Part shown: positions 1-8,098 of the stretch, piece by piece
Layout of the letters: each line of letters begins with the position of its first letter
Position numbering within the stretch: position 1 is the first letter of the stretch
Assembly: GCF_030433685.1 (NCBI RefSeq)
Contig: NZ_JAROCF010000001.1
Coordinates: 3,720,001 to 3,784,000, forward strand
Direction: 5' to 3'
DNA length: 64,000 nt
Source: Leifsonia williamsii
GTDB taxonomy: Bacteria; Actinomycetota; Actinomycetes; Actinomycetales; Microbacteriaceae
Notes under the pieces: model-generated
Told to the model about the DNA's origin: nothing
Database searches by the model: none
What the model saw: the letters and a program-made list of their open reading frames with translations, nothing else
Program-made: the position numbers and the translations under genes

Positions 1-2
1 CG

Positions 3-908
3 GCGCTCGAGACGGCTCTGTGGGACCTCGCCTGGTCCGGGCTCGTGACCAACGACACGCTCGCGCCGCTGCGCGTGCTGACCGCGGGCGGCACCGCGGC
101 GCACAAGCGGCCGCGGCAGCCGACGCGCTCGCGCATGTACCGTGGGCGCGCTGCCACCCGCTCGGCGATGGTGACCAGGATGGGGCCGCCGACCGTCGCC
201 GGCCGGTGGTCGCTGCTCCCCGAGCGCGACCTCGACTCCACCGTCCGGGCGCACGGCCAGGCCGAGACGCTGCTCGACCGGTACGGCGTGGTGACCCGCG
301 GGTCGGTGATGAACGAGGGGACGCCCGGCGGATTCGCGCTCGCCTACAAGGTGCTGAGCGGCTTCGAGGAGACCGGGCGCGCCCGCCGCGGCTACTTCGT
401 GGAGACGCTGGGCGCCGCGCAGTTCGCGGCCGGCGCGACCGTGGACCGGCTGCGCTCGTTCACGCGCGATCACACGCAGGAGCGCCCCTTCGAGGCCGTC
501 GCCCTGGCAGCGACCGACCCCGCCAACCCGTACGGTGCCGCGCTCCCCTGGCCTGCTGTCCCCGCACCGCCGGGCGGCACCGAGGGCGGCACCGGCCACC
601 GTCCGGGTCGCAAGGCCGGCGCACTGGTGGTCCTGGTCGACGGCGAGCTGACGCTCTACGTCGAGCGCGGCGGCAAGAGCCTGCTGTGCTTCGTCGACCC
701 GTCGGCGGAGGGGCCGGAGGCGGAGGAGGCCGCGGCGGCGATGCGCGCAGCCTCCCGCGCCCTCGCCTCCCTCGTGACGGCCCGCCGGGTCGACAAGCTC
801 GCCATCGAGACCGTCAACGGTGGTTTCGTGCTCGGCACCGGCCTCGGCGACGCGCTGACCGAGGCCGGGTTCACGGCGACACCGCGCGGACTGCGACTGC
901 GGGGCTGA
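3..908 (+). CDS. lhr: Lhr-family ATP-dependent helicase, C-terminal end (5' partial)
   Basis: The frame is already open at the first bases of the window, so only the last 301 residues are present and the helicase motor domains lie upstream. The visible part opens with ALETALWDLAWSGLVTNDTL, the winged-helix-type segment that follows the motor in large actinobacterial Lhr proteins, and continues into the RWSLLPERD region and the C-terminal Lhr domain. Lhr is a superfamily 2 3'-5' DNA helicase linked to DNA repair. The stop lies 3 bp before a nei-type DNA glycosylase, which supports a shared transcript and a repair role. The family call is from recognised sequence; the missing N-terminus limits what can be said about activity. 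Confidence 0.9.
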   Translation, partial: ALETALWDLAWSGLVTNDTLAPLRVLTAGGTAAHKRPRQPTRSRMYRGRAATRSAMVTRMGPPTVAGRWSLLPERDLDSTVRAHGQAETLLDRYGVVTRGSVMNEGTPGGFALAYKVLSGFEETGRARRGYFVETLGAAQFAAGATVDRLRSFTRDHTQERPFEAVALAATDPANPYGAALPWPAVPAPPGGTEGGTGHRPGRKAGALVVLVDGELTLYVERGGKSLLCFVDPSAEGPEAEEAAAAMRAASRALASLVTARRVDKLAIETVNGGFVLGTGLGDALTEAGFTATPRGLRLRG

Positions 909-911
909 CGG

Positions 912-1688
912 ATGCCCGAGGGAGACACCGTCTACCGGGCGGCGCGGAGGCTCAATGACGCGCTGGCCGGAAAAGTGCTGACCGCGACCGACTTCCGGGT
1001 ACCCGCGTACGCGACCGTCGACCTCTCCGGCGACCGGGTCGACGAGGTGGTGAGCCGCGGCAAGCACCTGCTGATGCGCGTGGGTGAGCACACCATCCAC
1101 AGCCACCTGAAGATGGAGGGCTCGTGGGAGCTGTACCCGGCCGGCGGCCGCTGGCGGCATCCCGCGCACCAGGCCCGCGCCGTGCTGCGGACCGCGGACA
1201 CCGACGCGGTCGGCTTCCTGCTCGGGATCCTGGAGGTGCTGCCGCGGAATCAAGAGGAGGAGGCGGTCGGCTATCTCGGCCCCGACCTCCTCGGCCCCGA
1301 CTGGGATGCGGCGGAGGCGGTGCGCCGGGTGGAGGCGCACCCCGAGGTGCCGGTCGCCGTCGCCCTGCTCGACCAGCGCAACCTGGCGGGCCTCGGCAAC
1401 GAGTACGTCAACGAGCTGTGCTTCCTGCGCGGGATGCTGCCGACCCGGCCGGTGAGCGACGCGGACATCCCTGCGGCGGTCGCGCTGGGCCACCGGATGA
1501 TCGTCGCGAACCGCAACCGGCCGGTTCGCGTGACCACCGGCGACACGCGGCGCGGCAAGTCGAGCTGGGTGTACGGCCGCAAGGGGCAGCCGTGCCGGCG
1601 GTGCGGGACGCCCATCCAGCGCTCGGAGCTCGGCCGCACGGAGCTGGAGGAGCGCGTCACCTACTTCTGCCCGGTCTGCCAGACCTGA
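912..1688 (+). CDS. nei: Nei-type DNA glycosylase/AP lyase (endonuclease VIII, Nei2-like)
   Basis: A 258-residue Fpg/Nei family enzyme that removes oxidised bases and nicks the abasic site. It starts MPEGDTV; Pro2 is the Schiff-base nucleophile and Glu3 the proton donor in this family. The HSHLKMEGSW segment, an H2TH region around AGLGNEYVNELCF and a C-terminal zinc finger (CRRC ... CPVC) are all visible, and the length is normal. It begins 3 bp after the lhr stop, so helicase and glycosylase are probably cotranscribed. Substrate preference cannot be read from sequence; the MPEGDTV start favours Nei over Fpg (MPELPEV). Confidence 0.93.
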   Translation: MPEGDTVYRAARRLNDALAGKVLTATDFRVPAYATVDLSGDRVDEVVSRGKHLLMRVGEHTIHSHLKMEGSWELYPAGGRWRHPAHQARAVLRTADTDAVGFLLGILEVLPRNQEEEAVGYLGPDLLGPDWDAAEAVRRVEAHPEVPVAVALLDQRNLAGLGNEYVNELCFLRGMLPTRPVSDADIPAAVALGHRMIVANRNRPVRVTTGDTRRGKSSWVYGRKGQPCRRCGTPIQRSELGRTELEERVTYFCPVCQT

Positions 1689-1712
1689 CGGCGCGCTCCC
1701 GAACATGCCACG

Positions 1713-1765
1713 AGGGCCGTCGTTGTGTCGGAATCCGGGCGGAATAACGACACAACGACGCCCCT
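1713..1765. terminator. Inverted-repeat intergenic element A between convergent genes
   Basis: A 13-bp perfect inverted repeat (CGTCGTTGTGTCG at 1718-1730, its complement at 1748-1760) with a 17-nt loop sits between the convergent nei and FMN-reductase genes. The flanks gaggg/ccctc extend the stem imperfectly. The loop holds two CGGAAT copies. There is no T-tract. A bidirectional terminator is the simplest reading; it resembles elements B-D but lacks the middle third copy of the word. Confidence 0.6.
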
Positions 1766-1785
1766 CGGCGCCGGGCAGGTGCGGG

Positions 1786-2367
1786 TTACGCGGCGGCGGA
1801 CTCCGCGGCGGATTCGGCGCGCACGGTCTCGAGCGCGCGCGACCAGGACTCGACCTGGTCGAAGAGCGGGGTGAGCGCGGCCTCCTGCTGCTGCGTCGGC
1901 TTGAGCGCCCAGTTCTCGAAGTCGTGGGCGAGGCTCAGGCCCACGTGGGCGCTGACGGTCGCGACCTGGAGCTGCGAGAGCACGAGGCGCAGGTGCTCGA
2001 CAGCGCGGGCGCCGCCGAAGACGCCGTAGCTGACGAAGCCGGCCGCCTTGTTGAACCACTCGGCGCCGACGTAGTCGATCGCGTTCTTGAGCGCGCCGGA
2101 GGTGCTGTGGTTGTACTCGGGGGTGACGAAGATGTAGCCGTCGAACTCGTCGATCTTCGCAGCCCACGCCTTGGTGTGCTCGCCGGCGTACTGGCCCATC
2201 GCGGCGGGCATCGCCTCGTCGAGGTGCGGCAGGTCCCAGTCCTTGAGGTCGACGAGCTCGTACTCGACGCCCGTGCGCTTCGCGGCGTGCTCGTGGACCC
2301 AGCGGGCGACGGCCTCGCCGTTGCGTCCGGGGCGGGTGCTGCCGATGATGATGGCGATCCTGGTCAT
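1786..2367 (-). CDS. NADPH-dependent FMN reductase family oxidoreductase
   Basis: A 193-residue flavodoxin-fold flavoprotein that probably transfers electrons from NAD(P)H through FMN to quinones, azo compounds or similar acceptors. The N-terminal GSTRPGRNGEAVA loop is the FMN phosphate-binding site, and TPEYNHSTSGALKNAIDY is the conserved second flavin motif. The start at 2367 (MTRIAIIIGS) is chosen because an AAAGG ribosome site lies just upstream; an upstream in-frame ATG would add 13 unconserved residues. It is divergent from the membrane-protein gene at 2459. An imperfect palindrome GTTGA-N7-TCAAC at 2391-2407 lies in the shared promoter region. The substrate is unknown. Confidence 0.88.
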   Translation of the reverse strand: MTRIAIIIGSTRPGRNGEAVARWVHEHAAKRTGVEYELVDLKDWDLPHLDEAMPAAMGQYAGEHTKAWAAKIDEFDGYIFVTPEYNHSTSGALKNAIDYVGAEWFNKAAGFVSYGVFGGARAVEHLRLVLSQLQVATVSAHVGLSLAHDFENWALKPTQQQEAALTPLFDQVESWSRALETVRAESAAESAAA

Positions 2368-2458
2368 GTCAGCCTTTCGTGTCGGATGAAGTTGACGTGT
2401 CATCAACGGGCGAACGCGCGCCGGCCCTCCCGCATTCCCGGCTCGCTAAGCTCGTCCC

Positions 2459-3004
2459 ATGGCTGCGCCGGACCCCGAACGCCACGATGACCGGTACCTC
2501 CCCGCCGACGCCACGGAGGATCAGCGGCGACAGGCCGGCGACCGCCTGCGCGAGCGCATCTATGCGACCTTCACCGCGCTGGCCGTACTGATGGCCATCA
2601 ACGGCCACGGCGGCCACCTCGACCCGCTGGACACGCTCTTCACGCTGGTCATCTCGGTCGTCGGCGTGCTCCTCGCCGGGCTCGCCTCCGACTTCGTGTC
2701 GCACATGATCGTGCACAACACCCTCCCCTCGGCCGGGGAGTTCGGGCACATGGCCGCCGTCGCCTCCCGCGCCCTCGGCGTGATCGGCGTGCCGGTGGTC
2801 GTGCTCGGGCTGGCGGCGGCGGACGTGATGGAGACGCGCACGGCGATGATCGTGGCCATCGTCGCCCTGATCGTGTCGCTCGCGGTGGTCGGGCGCATCG
2901 CGGTGAACCGCACCGGCCTCCCCTGGTGGAAGCAGCTGATCGTGCTCGGGGCGATCACCCTGCTCGGCGTGCTCGTCGTGTTTCTGGAGCAGCTCGCGCA
3001 CTGA
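2459..3004 (+). CDS. Integral membrane protein of unknown function
   Basis: 181 residues. A charged N-terminal 30 residues (MAAPDPERHDDRY...) is followed by four or five hydrophobic segments at about 35-50, 60-80, 98-118, 122-142 and 155-176. Between the second and third lies VSHMIVHNTLPSAGEFGHM, with three histidines near the membrane face. I do not recognise the family. A -10-like TAAGCT at 2447-2452 ends 6 nt before the ATG, so the mRNA is probably leaderless. The MarR gene follows 39 bp downstream on the same strand, but that gene appears to have its own -10. Confidence 0.75.
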   Translation: MAAPDPERHDDRYLPADATEDQRRQAGDRLRERIYATFTALAVLMAINGHGGHLDPLDTLFTLVISVVGVLLAGLASDFVSHMIVHNTLPSAGEFGHMAAVASRALGVIGVPVVVLGLAAADVMETRTAMIVAIVALIVSLAVVGRIAVNRTGLPWWKQLIVLGAITLLGVLVVFLEQLAH

Positions 3005-3043
3005 CGACGACCGGCCGGGCCGCGCGCGTGCGAGGATGGCGGC

Positions 3044-3574
3044 ATGGCCACCGCGCGCACCCGGCCCGACCCGCGCAAGCTCAGCGACGACGAGCTGCGG
3101 CTGTTCCATGAGTTCTATCTCATGCGCCGCGGGTTCGACCGGGCGCTCGACCAGCAGCTCCAGCGCGACGCCGGCATCTCCATCTCCGAGCTGGAGGTGC
3201 TGATGGCGCTGATCCGCTCCCCCGGCCGTCGTCTCCGTGTGCGCGACCTCGTCGCGGCGACCGGGTGGGAGAAGAGCCGCGTCTCGCACCAGGTCACCCG
3301 GATGGAGGCGCGGGGCTTCGTCGAGCGGCAGGACTGCGCCGAGGACCGCCGGGCCAGCTGGATCCACCTGACCGGCGACGGGCGCCGCAAGGTCGTCCGG
3401 GTGCTGCCGGAGCACACGGCGACCATCCGCCGCATCCTCTACGACGCCCTCAGCCCGGAGCAGCAGGAGGAGCTGCTCGCCATCTCCACCCGCATGACGG
3501 AGGCGATGGGCCGCGAGCCGGGCGCGGAGCCCGAGGACGTCGTCGTTCCGGGCGTCCAGGAGGCAGCCGGCTGA
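3044..3574 (+). CDS. MarR-family transcriptional regulator
   Basis: 176 residues with a MarR winged helix: helices from about residue 18, ISISELEVLMALIRSPGRRLRVRDLVAATGWEKSRVSHQVTRM as the HTH (here quoted by its ends: ISISELEV to SRVSHQVTRM), then the wing DCAEDRRASWIHLTGDGRRK. The Asp/Arg-rich wing tip is typical. A possible -10 GAGGAT at 3032-3037 would give a leaderless start at the ATG. Its target is not evident; the neighbours are the membrane protein upstream and the LCP gene downstream, the latter with its own promoter. No clear palindrome is seen directly upstream. Confidence 0.88.
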   Translation: MATARTRPDPRKLSDDELRLFHEFYLMRRGFDRALDQQLQRDAGISISELEVLMALIRSPGRRLRVRDLVAATGWEKSRVSHQVTRMEARGFVERQDCAEDRRASWIHLTGDGRRKVVRVLPEHTATIRRILYDALSPEQQEELLAISTRMTEAMGREPGAEPEDVVVPGVQEAAG

Positions 3575-3660
3575 GAGCGGCGCCGGGAATTGCTGGCGAT
3601 TCGTCGGGAACGCGCTCGGAAAACAGGGGGTTCCAAGGCGGCGCCCTCTAGCGTTTCCGT

Positions 3661-5430
3661 GTGAGACGCCCGACTGATCCCGCCTCCGGCCCCGGTGCCG
3701 ACCGCCCCGGTTCCGCCCGGGGCGACTCCGTCGACCCCGCGACCGCGGTGTTCGGGCGCGTGCCCGACGCCGATCCCCGCCGCCCGGTCCGCGCGACGCG
3801 ACCGGCGTCGCGGGTGCCGGCGGGTGCGGGCGGCGGCGCAGGTGCGGTGAGCGGAGGCGCGAGCGGCGCGGCGGGCTCGCCCTTCGACGACCTCGGCCTC
3901 GGCGGCGGCAACAGTGGCGGCAGCGGCGGCGGCAACGGCCGGGGCGGACGCGGCGGTCGCGGCGGAGACGGCGGACGCGGCGACGGCGGAGGCGGCGACG
4001 ACTCCGGCCGCGGCGACGGCTCCACCCCGCCTCCCGGCAAGCGTCCGCGGCGTCGTCGCGCCAAGCGCATCATCGCGTGGACGGCCGCCGCGCTGGCCGT
4101 GATCCTCGTGGTCGTCGGCGGGTACGCGGCGTACAGCTACTTCCGCTTCGTGGGCGGCGTGACCCACGTCGACGTGATCGGCAAGAAGGGCAACGACGTC
4201 GACGGGCAGGACCAGAACATCCTGCTGGTGGGCGACGACCACCGGCCCGACAACGCGACGCCCGAGCAGCTCGCCCAGCTCAGCACCACCGAGGACGGCG
4301 GCAGCACCAACACCGACACGATGATGATCCTGCACCTCCCGGCGGACGGGAAGTCGGCGACCCTCATCTCCCTCCCCCGCGACTCCTGGGTGGATGTGCC
4401 GGGGCACGGGATGAACAAGCTCAACTCCGCCTTCTCGCTCGGAGGCGGCGCGACCGATCCGACGGCCGGCGCGAAGCTGCTGATCGACACCGTGCAGAAC
4501 CTCACCGGCCTCTCGATCGATCACTACGTGCGCGTCTCGCTGCTCGGCTTCTACACGATCGCCGACGCGCTCGGGCCGGTGCAGGTCTGCCTCAACGAGG
4601 CCGTGGACGACCCGTACTCGGGCGCGAACTTCCCGGCGGGCGTGTCGACGCTGAACGCGCAGCAGGCGCTCTCGTTCGTGCGCCAGCGGCACGGGCTGCC
4701 GCGCGGCGACCTCGACCGCGTGGTGCGGCAGCAGTACTTCCTCTCGGTGGAGGCGCACAAGGCCCTCTCCGCCGGCACGCTGCTGAACCCGGGCAAGCTG
4801 ACGAAGGTGCTCGACGCGGTCAGCGGGTCGCTCGAGACCGATCCCGGGCTCAACTTCCTGCAGCTCGCGGCGCAGATGCAGGGACTCACCGGCGGCAAGA
4901 TCCAGTCGGCGACCATCCCGATCTCCGGCACGCCGACGATCGACGTCGACGGCGACGAGATCTCGGTGGTGGAGGTCGACACGGCCGCGATGCCCGCGTT
5001 CATCCAGAGCCTGATGGGCACGCCCGGCGACTATGAGAAGGCGACCGCGGCGAAGCCCGCCGACACGACGGTGACCGTGCTCAACGGCGGCAGCGCGGAC
5101 GGCGCGGCGACCACCGCGACGCAGACCCTCGCCGCAGCCGGGTTCAAGACGGGCGCGCCCGGAGACGCGGACACGACGGCGACCACGACCATCCAGTACC
5201 CGAAGGGCCAGGAGGCGCAGGCGAAGGCGGTCGCCGCCTTCGTGCCGGGCGCGGTCGTGCAGGAGACCGGCTCGGTGAGCGGCGTGACGCTGGTGCTCGG
5301 CGACGACGGCATCATGCCGGCCGCGCCGGCCACCGGCGACGCCGGTGCGGCGCCCGCCCCGGCTCCCGCGCCCGCCGCGACCCCGACCTCCCCGGCCCAG
5401 TCCTACTCGGACCAGGTCTGCATCAACTAG
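3661..5430 (+). CDS. LytR-CpsA-Psr (LCP) family cell-wall glycopolymer ligase
   Basis: 589 residues. LCP proteins transfer lipid-linked polymers onto peptidoglycan outside the membrane. A long cytoplasmic N-terminus is proline-rich, then almost pure Gly/Arg/Ser/Asp (about residues 80-120), followed by a basic stretch and one membrane segment (about 137-160). The LCP domain has the conserved NTDTMM, SLPRDSWV, KLNSAFSLGG and DRVVRQQYF motifs. A LytR C-terminal domain (from VTVLNGGSADG, about 475-545) and an Ala/Pro tail follow. GTG 3661 is chosen because TAGCGT at 3649-3654 ends 6 nt before it, fitting leaderless transcription. The Gly-rich N-terminus is unusually long and may be a disordered partner-binding region. 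Confidence 0.9.
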   Translation: MRRPTDPASGPGADRPGSARGDSVDPATAVFGRVPDADPRRPVRATRPASRVPAGAGGGAGAVSGGASGAAGSPFDDLGLGGGNSGGSGGGNGRGGRGGRGGDGGRGDGGGGDDSGRGDGSTPPPGKRPRRRRAKRIIAWTAAALAVILVVVGGYAAYSYFRFVGGVTHVDVIGKKGNDVDGQDQNILLVGDDHRPDNATPEQLAQLSTTEDGGSTNTDTMMILHLPADGKSATLISLPRDSWVDVPGHGMNKLNSAFSLGGGATDPTAGAKLLIDTVQNLTGLSIDHYVRVSLLGFYTIADALGPVQVCLNEAVDDPYSGANFPAGVSTLNAQQALSFVRQRHGLPRGDLDRVVRQQYFLSVEAHKALSAGTLLNPGKLTKVLDAVSGSLETDPGLNFLQLAAQMQGLTGGKIQSATIPISGTPTIDVDGDEISVVEVDTAAMPAFIQSLMGTPGDYEKATAAKPADTTVTVLNGGSADGAATTATQTLAAAGFKTGAPGDADTTATTTIQYPKGQEAQAKAVAAFVPGAVVQETGSVSGVTLVLGDDGIMPAAPATGDAGAAPAPAPAPAATPTSPAQSYSDQVCIN

Positions 5431-5433
5431 CCC

Positions 5434-5510
5434 GGGCAACCGTCGAGTACGCGCGAATTCCCGAGAAAACCGCCGAGTACGCGGAGAATCTGCGTACTCG
5501 ACGGTTTGCC
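5434..5510. repeat. Self-similar intergenic element B (word twice direct, once inverted)
   Basis: Between the convergent LCP and poxB genes. The word CCGTCGAGTACGC (5440-5452) recurs as CCGCCGAGTACGC (5470-5482) and inverted as GCGTACTCGACGG (5492-5504). The outer pair extends to about 17 bp with one bulge (ggcaacc ... ggtttgcc). The inverted arm can pair with either direct copy, giving two exclusive hairpins. It probably serves as a bidirectional terminator; there is no T-tract beyond a short TTT. Confidence 0.7.
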
Positions 5511-5519
5511 AACCGGGGG

Positions 5520-7253
5520 TCAGTCGAAGAGGCGGCGGAAGACGTTCGTGTCGGCGAGGTCGATGAGCTCGTCGCCGCGGCCGGACATGATCGTGCGCAG
5601 CGCGTAGAGGGTGAAGCCGCTGACCTGCTTCGCGGTGATCGCCGGCGGGATGCTGAGCTCCTGCCGGGCGGTCACCACGTCGATCAGGGCGGGACCGTCG
5701 TGCGCGAACGCCTCGCGCAGGGCGCCCTCGAGGTCGTCCGGCTCCTCCACCCGCCGGCCGTACAGGCCGATCGCCTGCGCGACCTTCGCGAAGTCGGGGT
5801 TCTCGAGGCCGGTGCCGTAGTTGACGAAGCCGGCGGCCTTCATCTCCACCTCGACGAAGTTCAGCGAGGAGTTGTTGAACACCACGATCTTCACCGGCAG
5901 CTTGTTCTGCCGCAGCGTCAGCAGCTCGCCGAGCAGCATCGCGAGGCCGCCGTCTCCGGCGAGCGCCACCACCTGCCGGCCGGGGAAGGCGGTCTGCGCG
6001 CCGATGGCCTGCGGCAGCGCGTTCGCCATCGAGCCGTGCGTGAACGACCCGATCAGCCTCCGCCGGCCGTTCATCTTCAGGTAGCGCGCCGCCCAGACGA
6101 CGGGCGAGCCGACGTCGGGGATGAACACCGCGTCCTCGCTGGCGAGCTCGCTGACCAGCCGGGCGACGTACTGGGGGTGGATGGGCTGGCGGTTGCGGTC
6201 GTTGACGGCCAGCTCGTCGAGACTCTTGCGGGCCTTGGCGTAGTGGTTGGTGGAGGCGTCGAGATGCTTGCTGTCGGAGCGCTCCGACAGCAGCGGGAGC
6301 AGCGCCTTCACCGTGTCCTTGACGCTGCCGACCAGCCCGAGGTCGAGCGGCGTGCGGCGGCCGAGGACCTCGCCGCGGATGTCGACCTGGATGATCTTCG
6401 CCTTGGACGGGTAGAACTGCGGGTACGGGAAGTCGGTGCCGAGCATGAGCAGCGCGTCGCACGCCTCCATCGCCCGGTAGCCGGAGGAGAAGCCGAGCAG
6501 GCCGGTCATGCCGACGTCGTAGGGGTTGTCGTACTCGACGAACTCCTTGCCGCGCATGGCGTGGACGACGGGAGCCTGGAGCGCCTTCGCGATCGAGATC
6601 AGCTCGGAATGCGCGCCCTCGACACCCGCGCCGGCGAGGATCGTCACCTTCTTGGCCGCGTTGAGGATGTCGGCGGCGGACTGCAGCTCGGCGTCGGAGG
6701 GGCGGGTGACGCGCGGCGCCTCCACGATGGGGGCGGACTTGCGGCGGCCGGCGGCGTCGGCGAGGAAGATCTCGCCCGGGATGACGATGACGGCGACGCC
6801 GCGCTTCTCGACCGCTGCGCGCATCGCGATCTCCAGGATGCGCGGCAGCTGCTCCGGCTGGCTGACCAGCTCGGTGTAGACGGACGCCTCGCGGAACAGC
6901 TCCTGCGGGTGCGTCTCCTGGAAGTAGCCGGTGCCGATCTCGGCCTGCGGGATCTGCGCCGCGATCGCGAGCACGGGCACGCGGCTGCGGTTTGCGTCGT
7001 ACAGCCCGTTGATCAGGTGCGTGTTGCCGGGCCCGCAGCTGCCGGCGCAGACGGCGAGACCGCCGGTGAGCGCCGCCTCCGCCGACGCCGCGAACGCCGC
7101 GGCCTCCTCGTGCCGCACATGCTCCCACGCGACCTCGCCCGAGCGGCGCAGCGCGTCGGTGAACCCGTTGAGGGAGTCGCCGGGGATCCCGTAGACGCGG
7201 TTCACCCCCGCGTCGTGGAGGATCTCGACGATGGTGTCGGCGACGGTGGTCAT
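5520..7253 (-). CDS. poxB: Pyruvate oxidase / quinone-dependent pyruvate dehydrogenase (PoxB-like, ThDP enzyme)
   Basis: 577 residues, matching PoxB length. It belongs to the thiamine-diphosphate family that converts pyruvate to acetate and CO2 with FAD and passes electrons to quinone. Visible are the N-terminal YGIPGDSLNGFTDAL and RHEEAAAFAASAEA with the catalytic Glu, GSCGPGNTHLINGLYDA, the FAD-binding centre, and a ThDP motif beginning GDGGLAMLLGELLTL and running to NNSSLNFVEVE. The start at 7253 (MTTVADT) follows an AGGAGAGG ribosome site. It is divergent from a ScbR-like TetR gene, so that regulator may control it. A -10-like TAGCGT (complement of 7293-7298) lies about 40 nt upstream. 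Membrane attachment at the C-terminus is not obvious. Confidence 0.87.
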   Translation of the reverse strand: MTTVADTIVEILHDAGVNRVYGIPGDSLNGFTDALRRSGEVAWEHVRHEEAAAFAASAEAALTGGLAVCAGSCGPGNTHLINGLYDANRSRVPVLAIAAQIPQAEIGTGYFQETHPQELFREASVYTELVSQPEQLPRILEIAMRAAVEKRGVAVIVIPGEIFLADAAGRRKSAPIVEAPRVTRPSDAELQSAADILNAAKKVTILAGAGVEGAHSELISIAKALQAPVVHAMRGKEFVEYDNPYDVGMTGLLGFSSGYRAMEACDALLMLGTDFPYPQFYPSKAKIIQVDIRGEVLGRRTPLDLGLVGSVKDTVKALLPLLSERSDSKHLDASTNHYAKARKSLDELAVNDRNRQPIHPQYVARLVSELASEDAVFIPDVGSPVVWAARYLKMNGRRRLIGSFTHGSMANALPQAIGAQTAFPGRQVVALAGDGGLAMLLGELLTLRQNKLPVKIVVFNNSSLNFVEVEMKAAGFVNYGTGLENPDFAKVAQAIGLYGRRVEEPDDLEGALREAFAHDGPALIDVVTARQELSIPPAITAKQVSGFTLYALRTIMSGRGDELIDLADTNVFRRLFD

Positions 7254-7338
7254 GGGCAGGCCCCTCTCCTGGAATGTCGGCTCCTCCGCAACGCTACGCC
7301 CGGACCGCGGGCGGCGGAGGCGGCGTGGACGAACGTTC

Positions 7339-7368
7339 ACCGTGGTCGGAGGAACGGTGGGTTAACGT
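7339..7368. promoter_or_regulatory. Candidate operator between poxB and ScbR-like regulator
   Basis: ACCGT (7339-7343) and ACGGT (7354-7358) form an inverted pair with a 10-nt gap. Flanking CGTTC and GGTTAACG extend the similarity imperfectly. It directly precedes TAACGT (7363-7368), a possible -10 of the TetR gene. Position and symmetry suit an autoregulatory site; I cannot confirm it. Confidence 0.35.
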
Positions 7369-7405
7369 GTGACGAGCCCCTCCACCCTCGACGCCCAGGA
7401 GCCCC

Positions 7406-8044
7406 ATGGTCAAGCAAGCGCGCGCCCGGATCACGAGGGACGCGATCGTCGCGGGCGCAGCGGAGGTCTTCCGGCGCCGGGGCTACGGCTCGGCGTCGGT
7501 GGCCGAGATCGCGGCGGAGTCGGGGATGACCAAGGGCGCGCTGTACTTCCACTTCGTCTCCAAGGACGACCTCGCCCGGGCGGTCATCGAGGAGCAGCAC
7601 CGCCGCACCATGACCGCGGTCGCGGCGACGCTCGAGGAGGGCAGGCCGGCGCTGGAGACGATGGTGGTGCTGTGCCTGGGCCTGGCGGAGCAGCTGCAGG
7701 CCGACCGGGTCGTGCAAGCCGGGGTGCGGCTCACGACCGACGTCTCGACGTTCGAGCAGCCGGTGGCCGACCCGTACCGCGACTGGATGCGCACGCTCGC
7801 CGAGCTGACCCGGCGCGGGATCGCGGAGGGCGACCTGCGCCCCGAGGTCGACCCGGAGACGTTCGCGCGCTTCCTCTCACCCGCGTTCACCGGCGTGCAG
7901 CTGGTGTCGGAGACGCTCACCGACCACGCCGATCTGCTGCAGCGGGTGCGCGAGCTGTGGGCGTTCGTGCTGCCGGGCATCGTCGCGACCGGCCGCGCGA
8001 AGGCGCTGCAGGGCCTGCCGGAGTCCGTCGGCGTCTCCCGCTAG
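7406..8044 (+). CDS. TetR-family regulator of the ScbR/ArpA (gamma-butyrolactone receptor-like) type
   Basis: 212 residues. The N-terminal HTH reads RDAIVAGAAEVFRRRGYGSA, then MTKGALYFHFVSKDDLARAV and IEEQHRR. This wording, together with GVQLVSETLTDHADLLQRV in the ligand domain, is the signature of the ScbR/ArpA autoregulator-receptor subgroup rather than generic TetR. In Streptomyces these repress genes until a butyrolactone signal binds. No butyrolactone synthase (AfsA/ScbA) is in this window, so the ligand may come from elsewhere or differ. It is divergent from poxB and has a short 5' leader with AGGAG. The subgroup call is from memory of family wording. Confidence 0.8.
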   Translation: MVKQARARITRDAIVAGAAEVFRRRGYGSASVAEIAAESGMTKGALYFHFVSKDDLARAVIEEQHRRTMTAVAATLEEGRPALETMVVLCLGLAEQLQADRVVQAGVRLTTDVSTFEQPVADPYRDWMRTLAELTRRGIAEGDLRPEVDPETFARFLSPAFTGVQLVSETLTDHADLLQRVRELWAFVLPGIVATGRAKALQGLPESVGVSR

Positions 8045-8098
8045 ACTGAGCCGAGGGGACCGCCGATCACCGGCGGCAGCGGTACCTGGGGAGGTCGC

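Noticed and set aside
3439..7128. A 1229-codon minus-strand frame across LCP and poxB
   Set aside because: It crosses two well-supported genes in the wrong frame and has the low-complexity Arg/Ala/Gly composition typical of high-GC shadow frames.
7330..7337. GAACGTTC near poxB as a third site for the LacI protein
   Set aside because: Only the 8-bp core is shared; the flanks do not match the palindromes at 48109 and 49242, and such an 8-mer can occur by chance.
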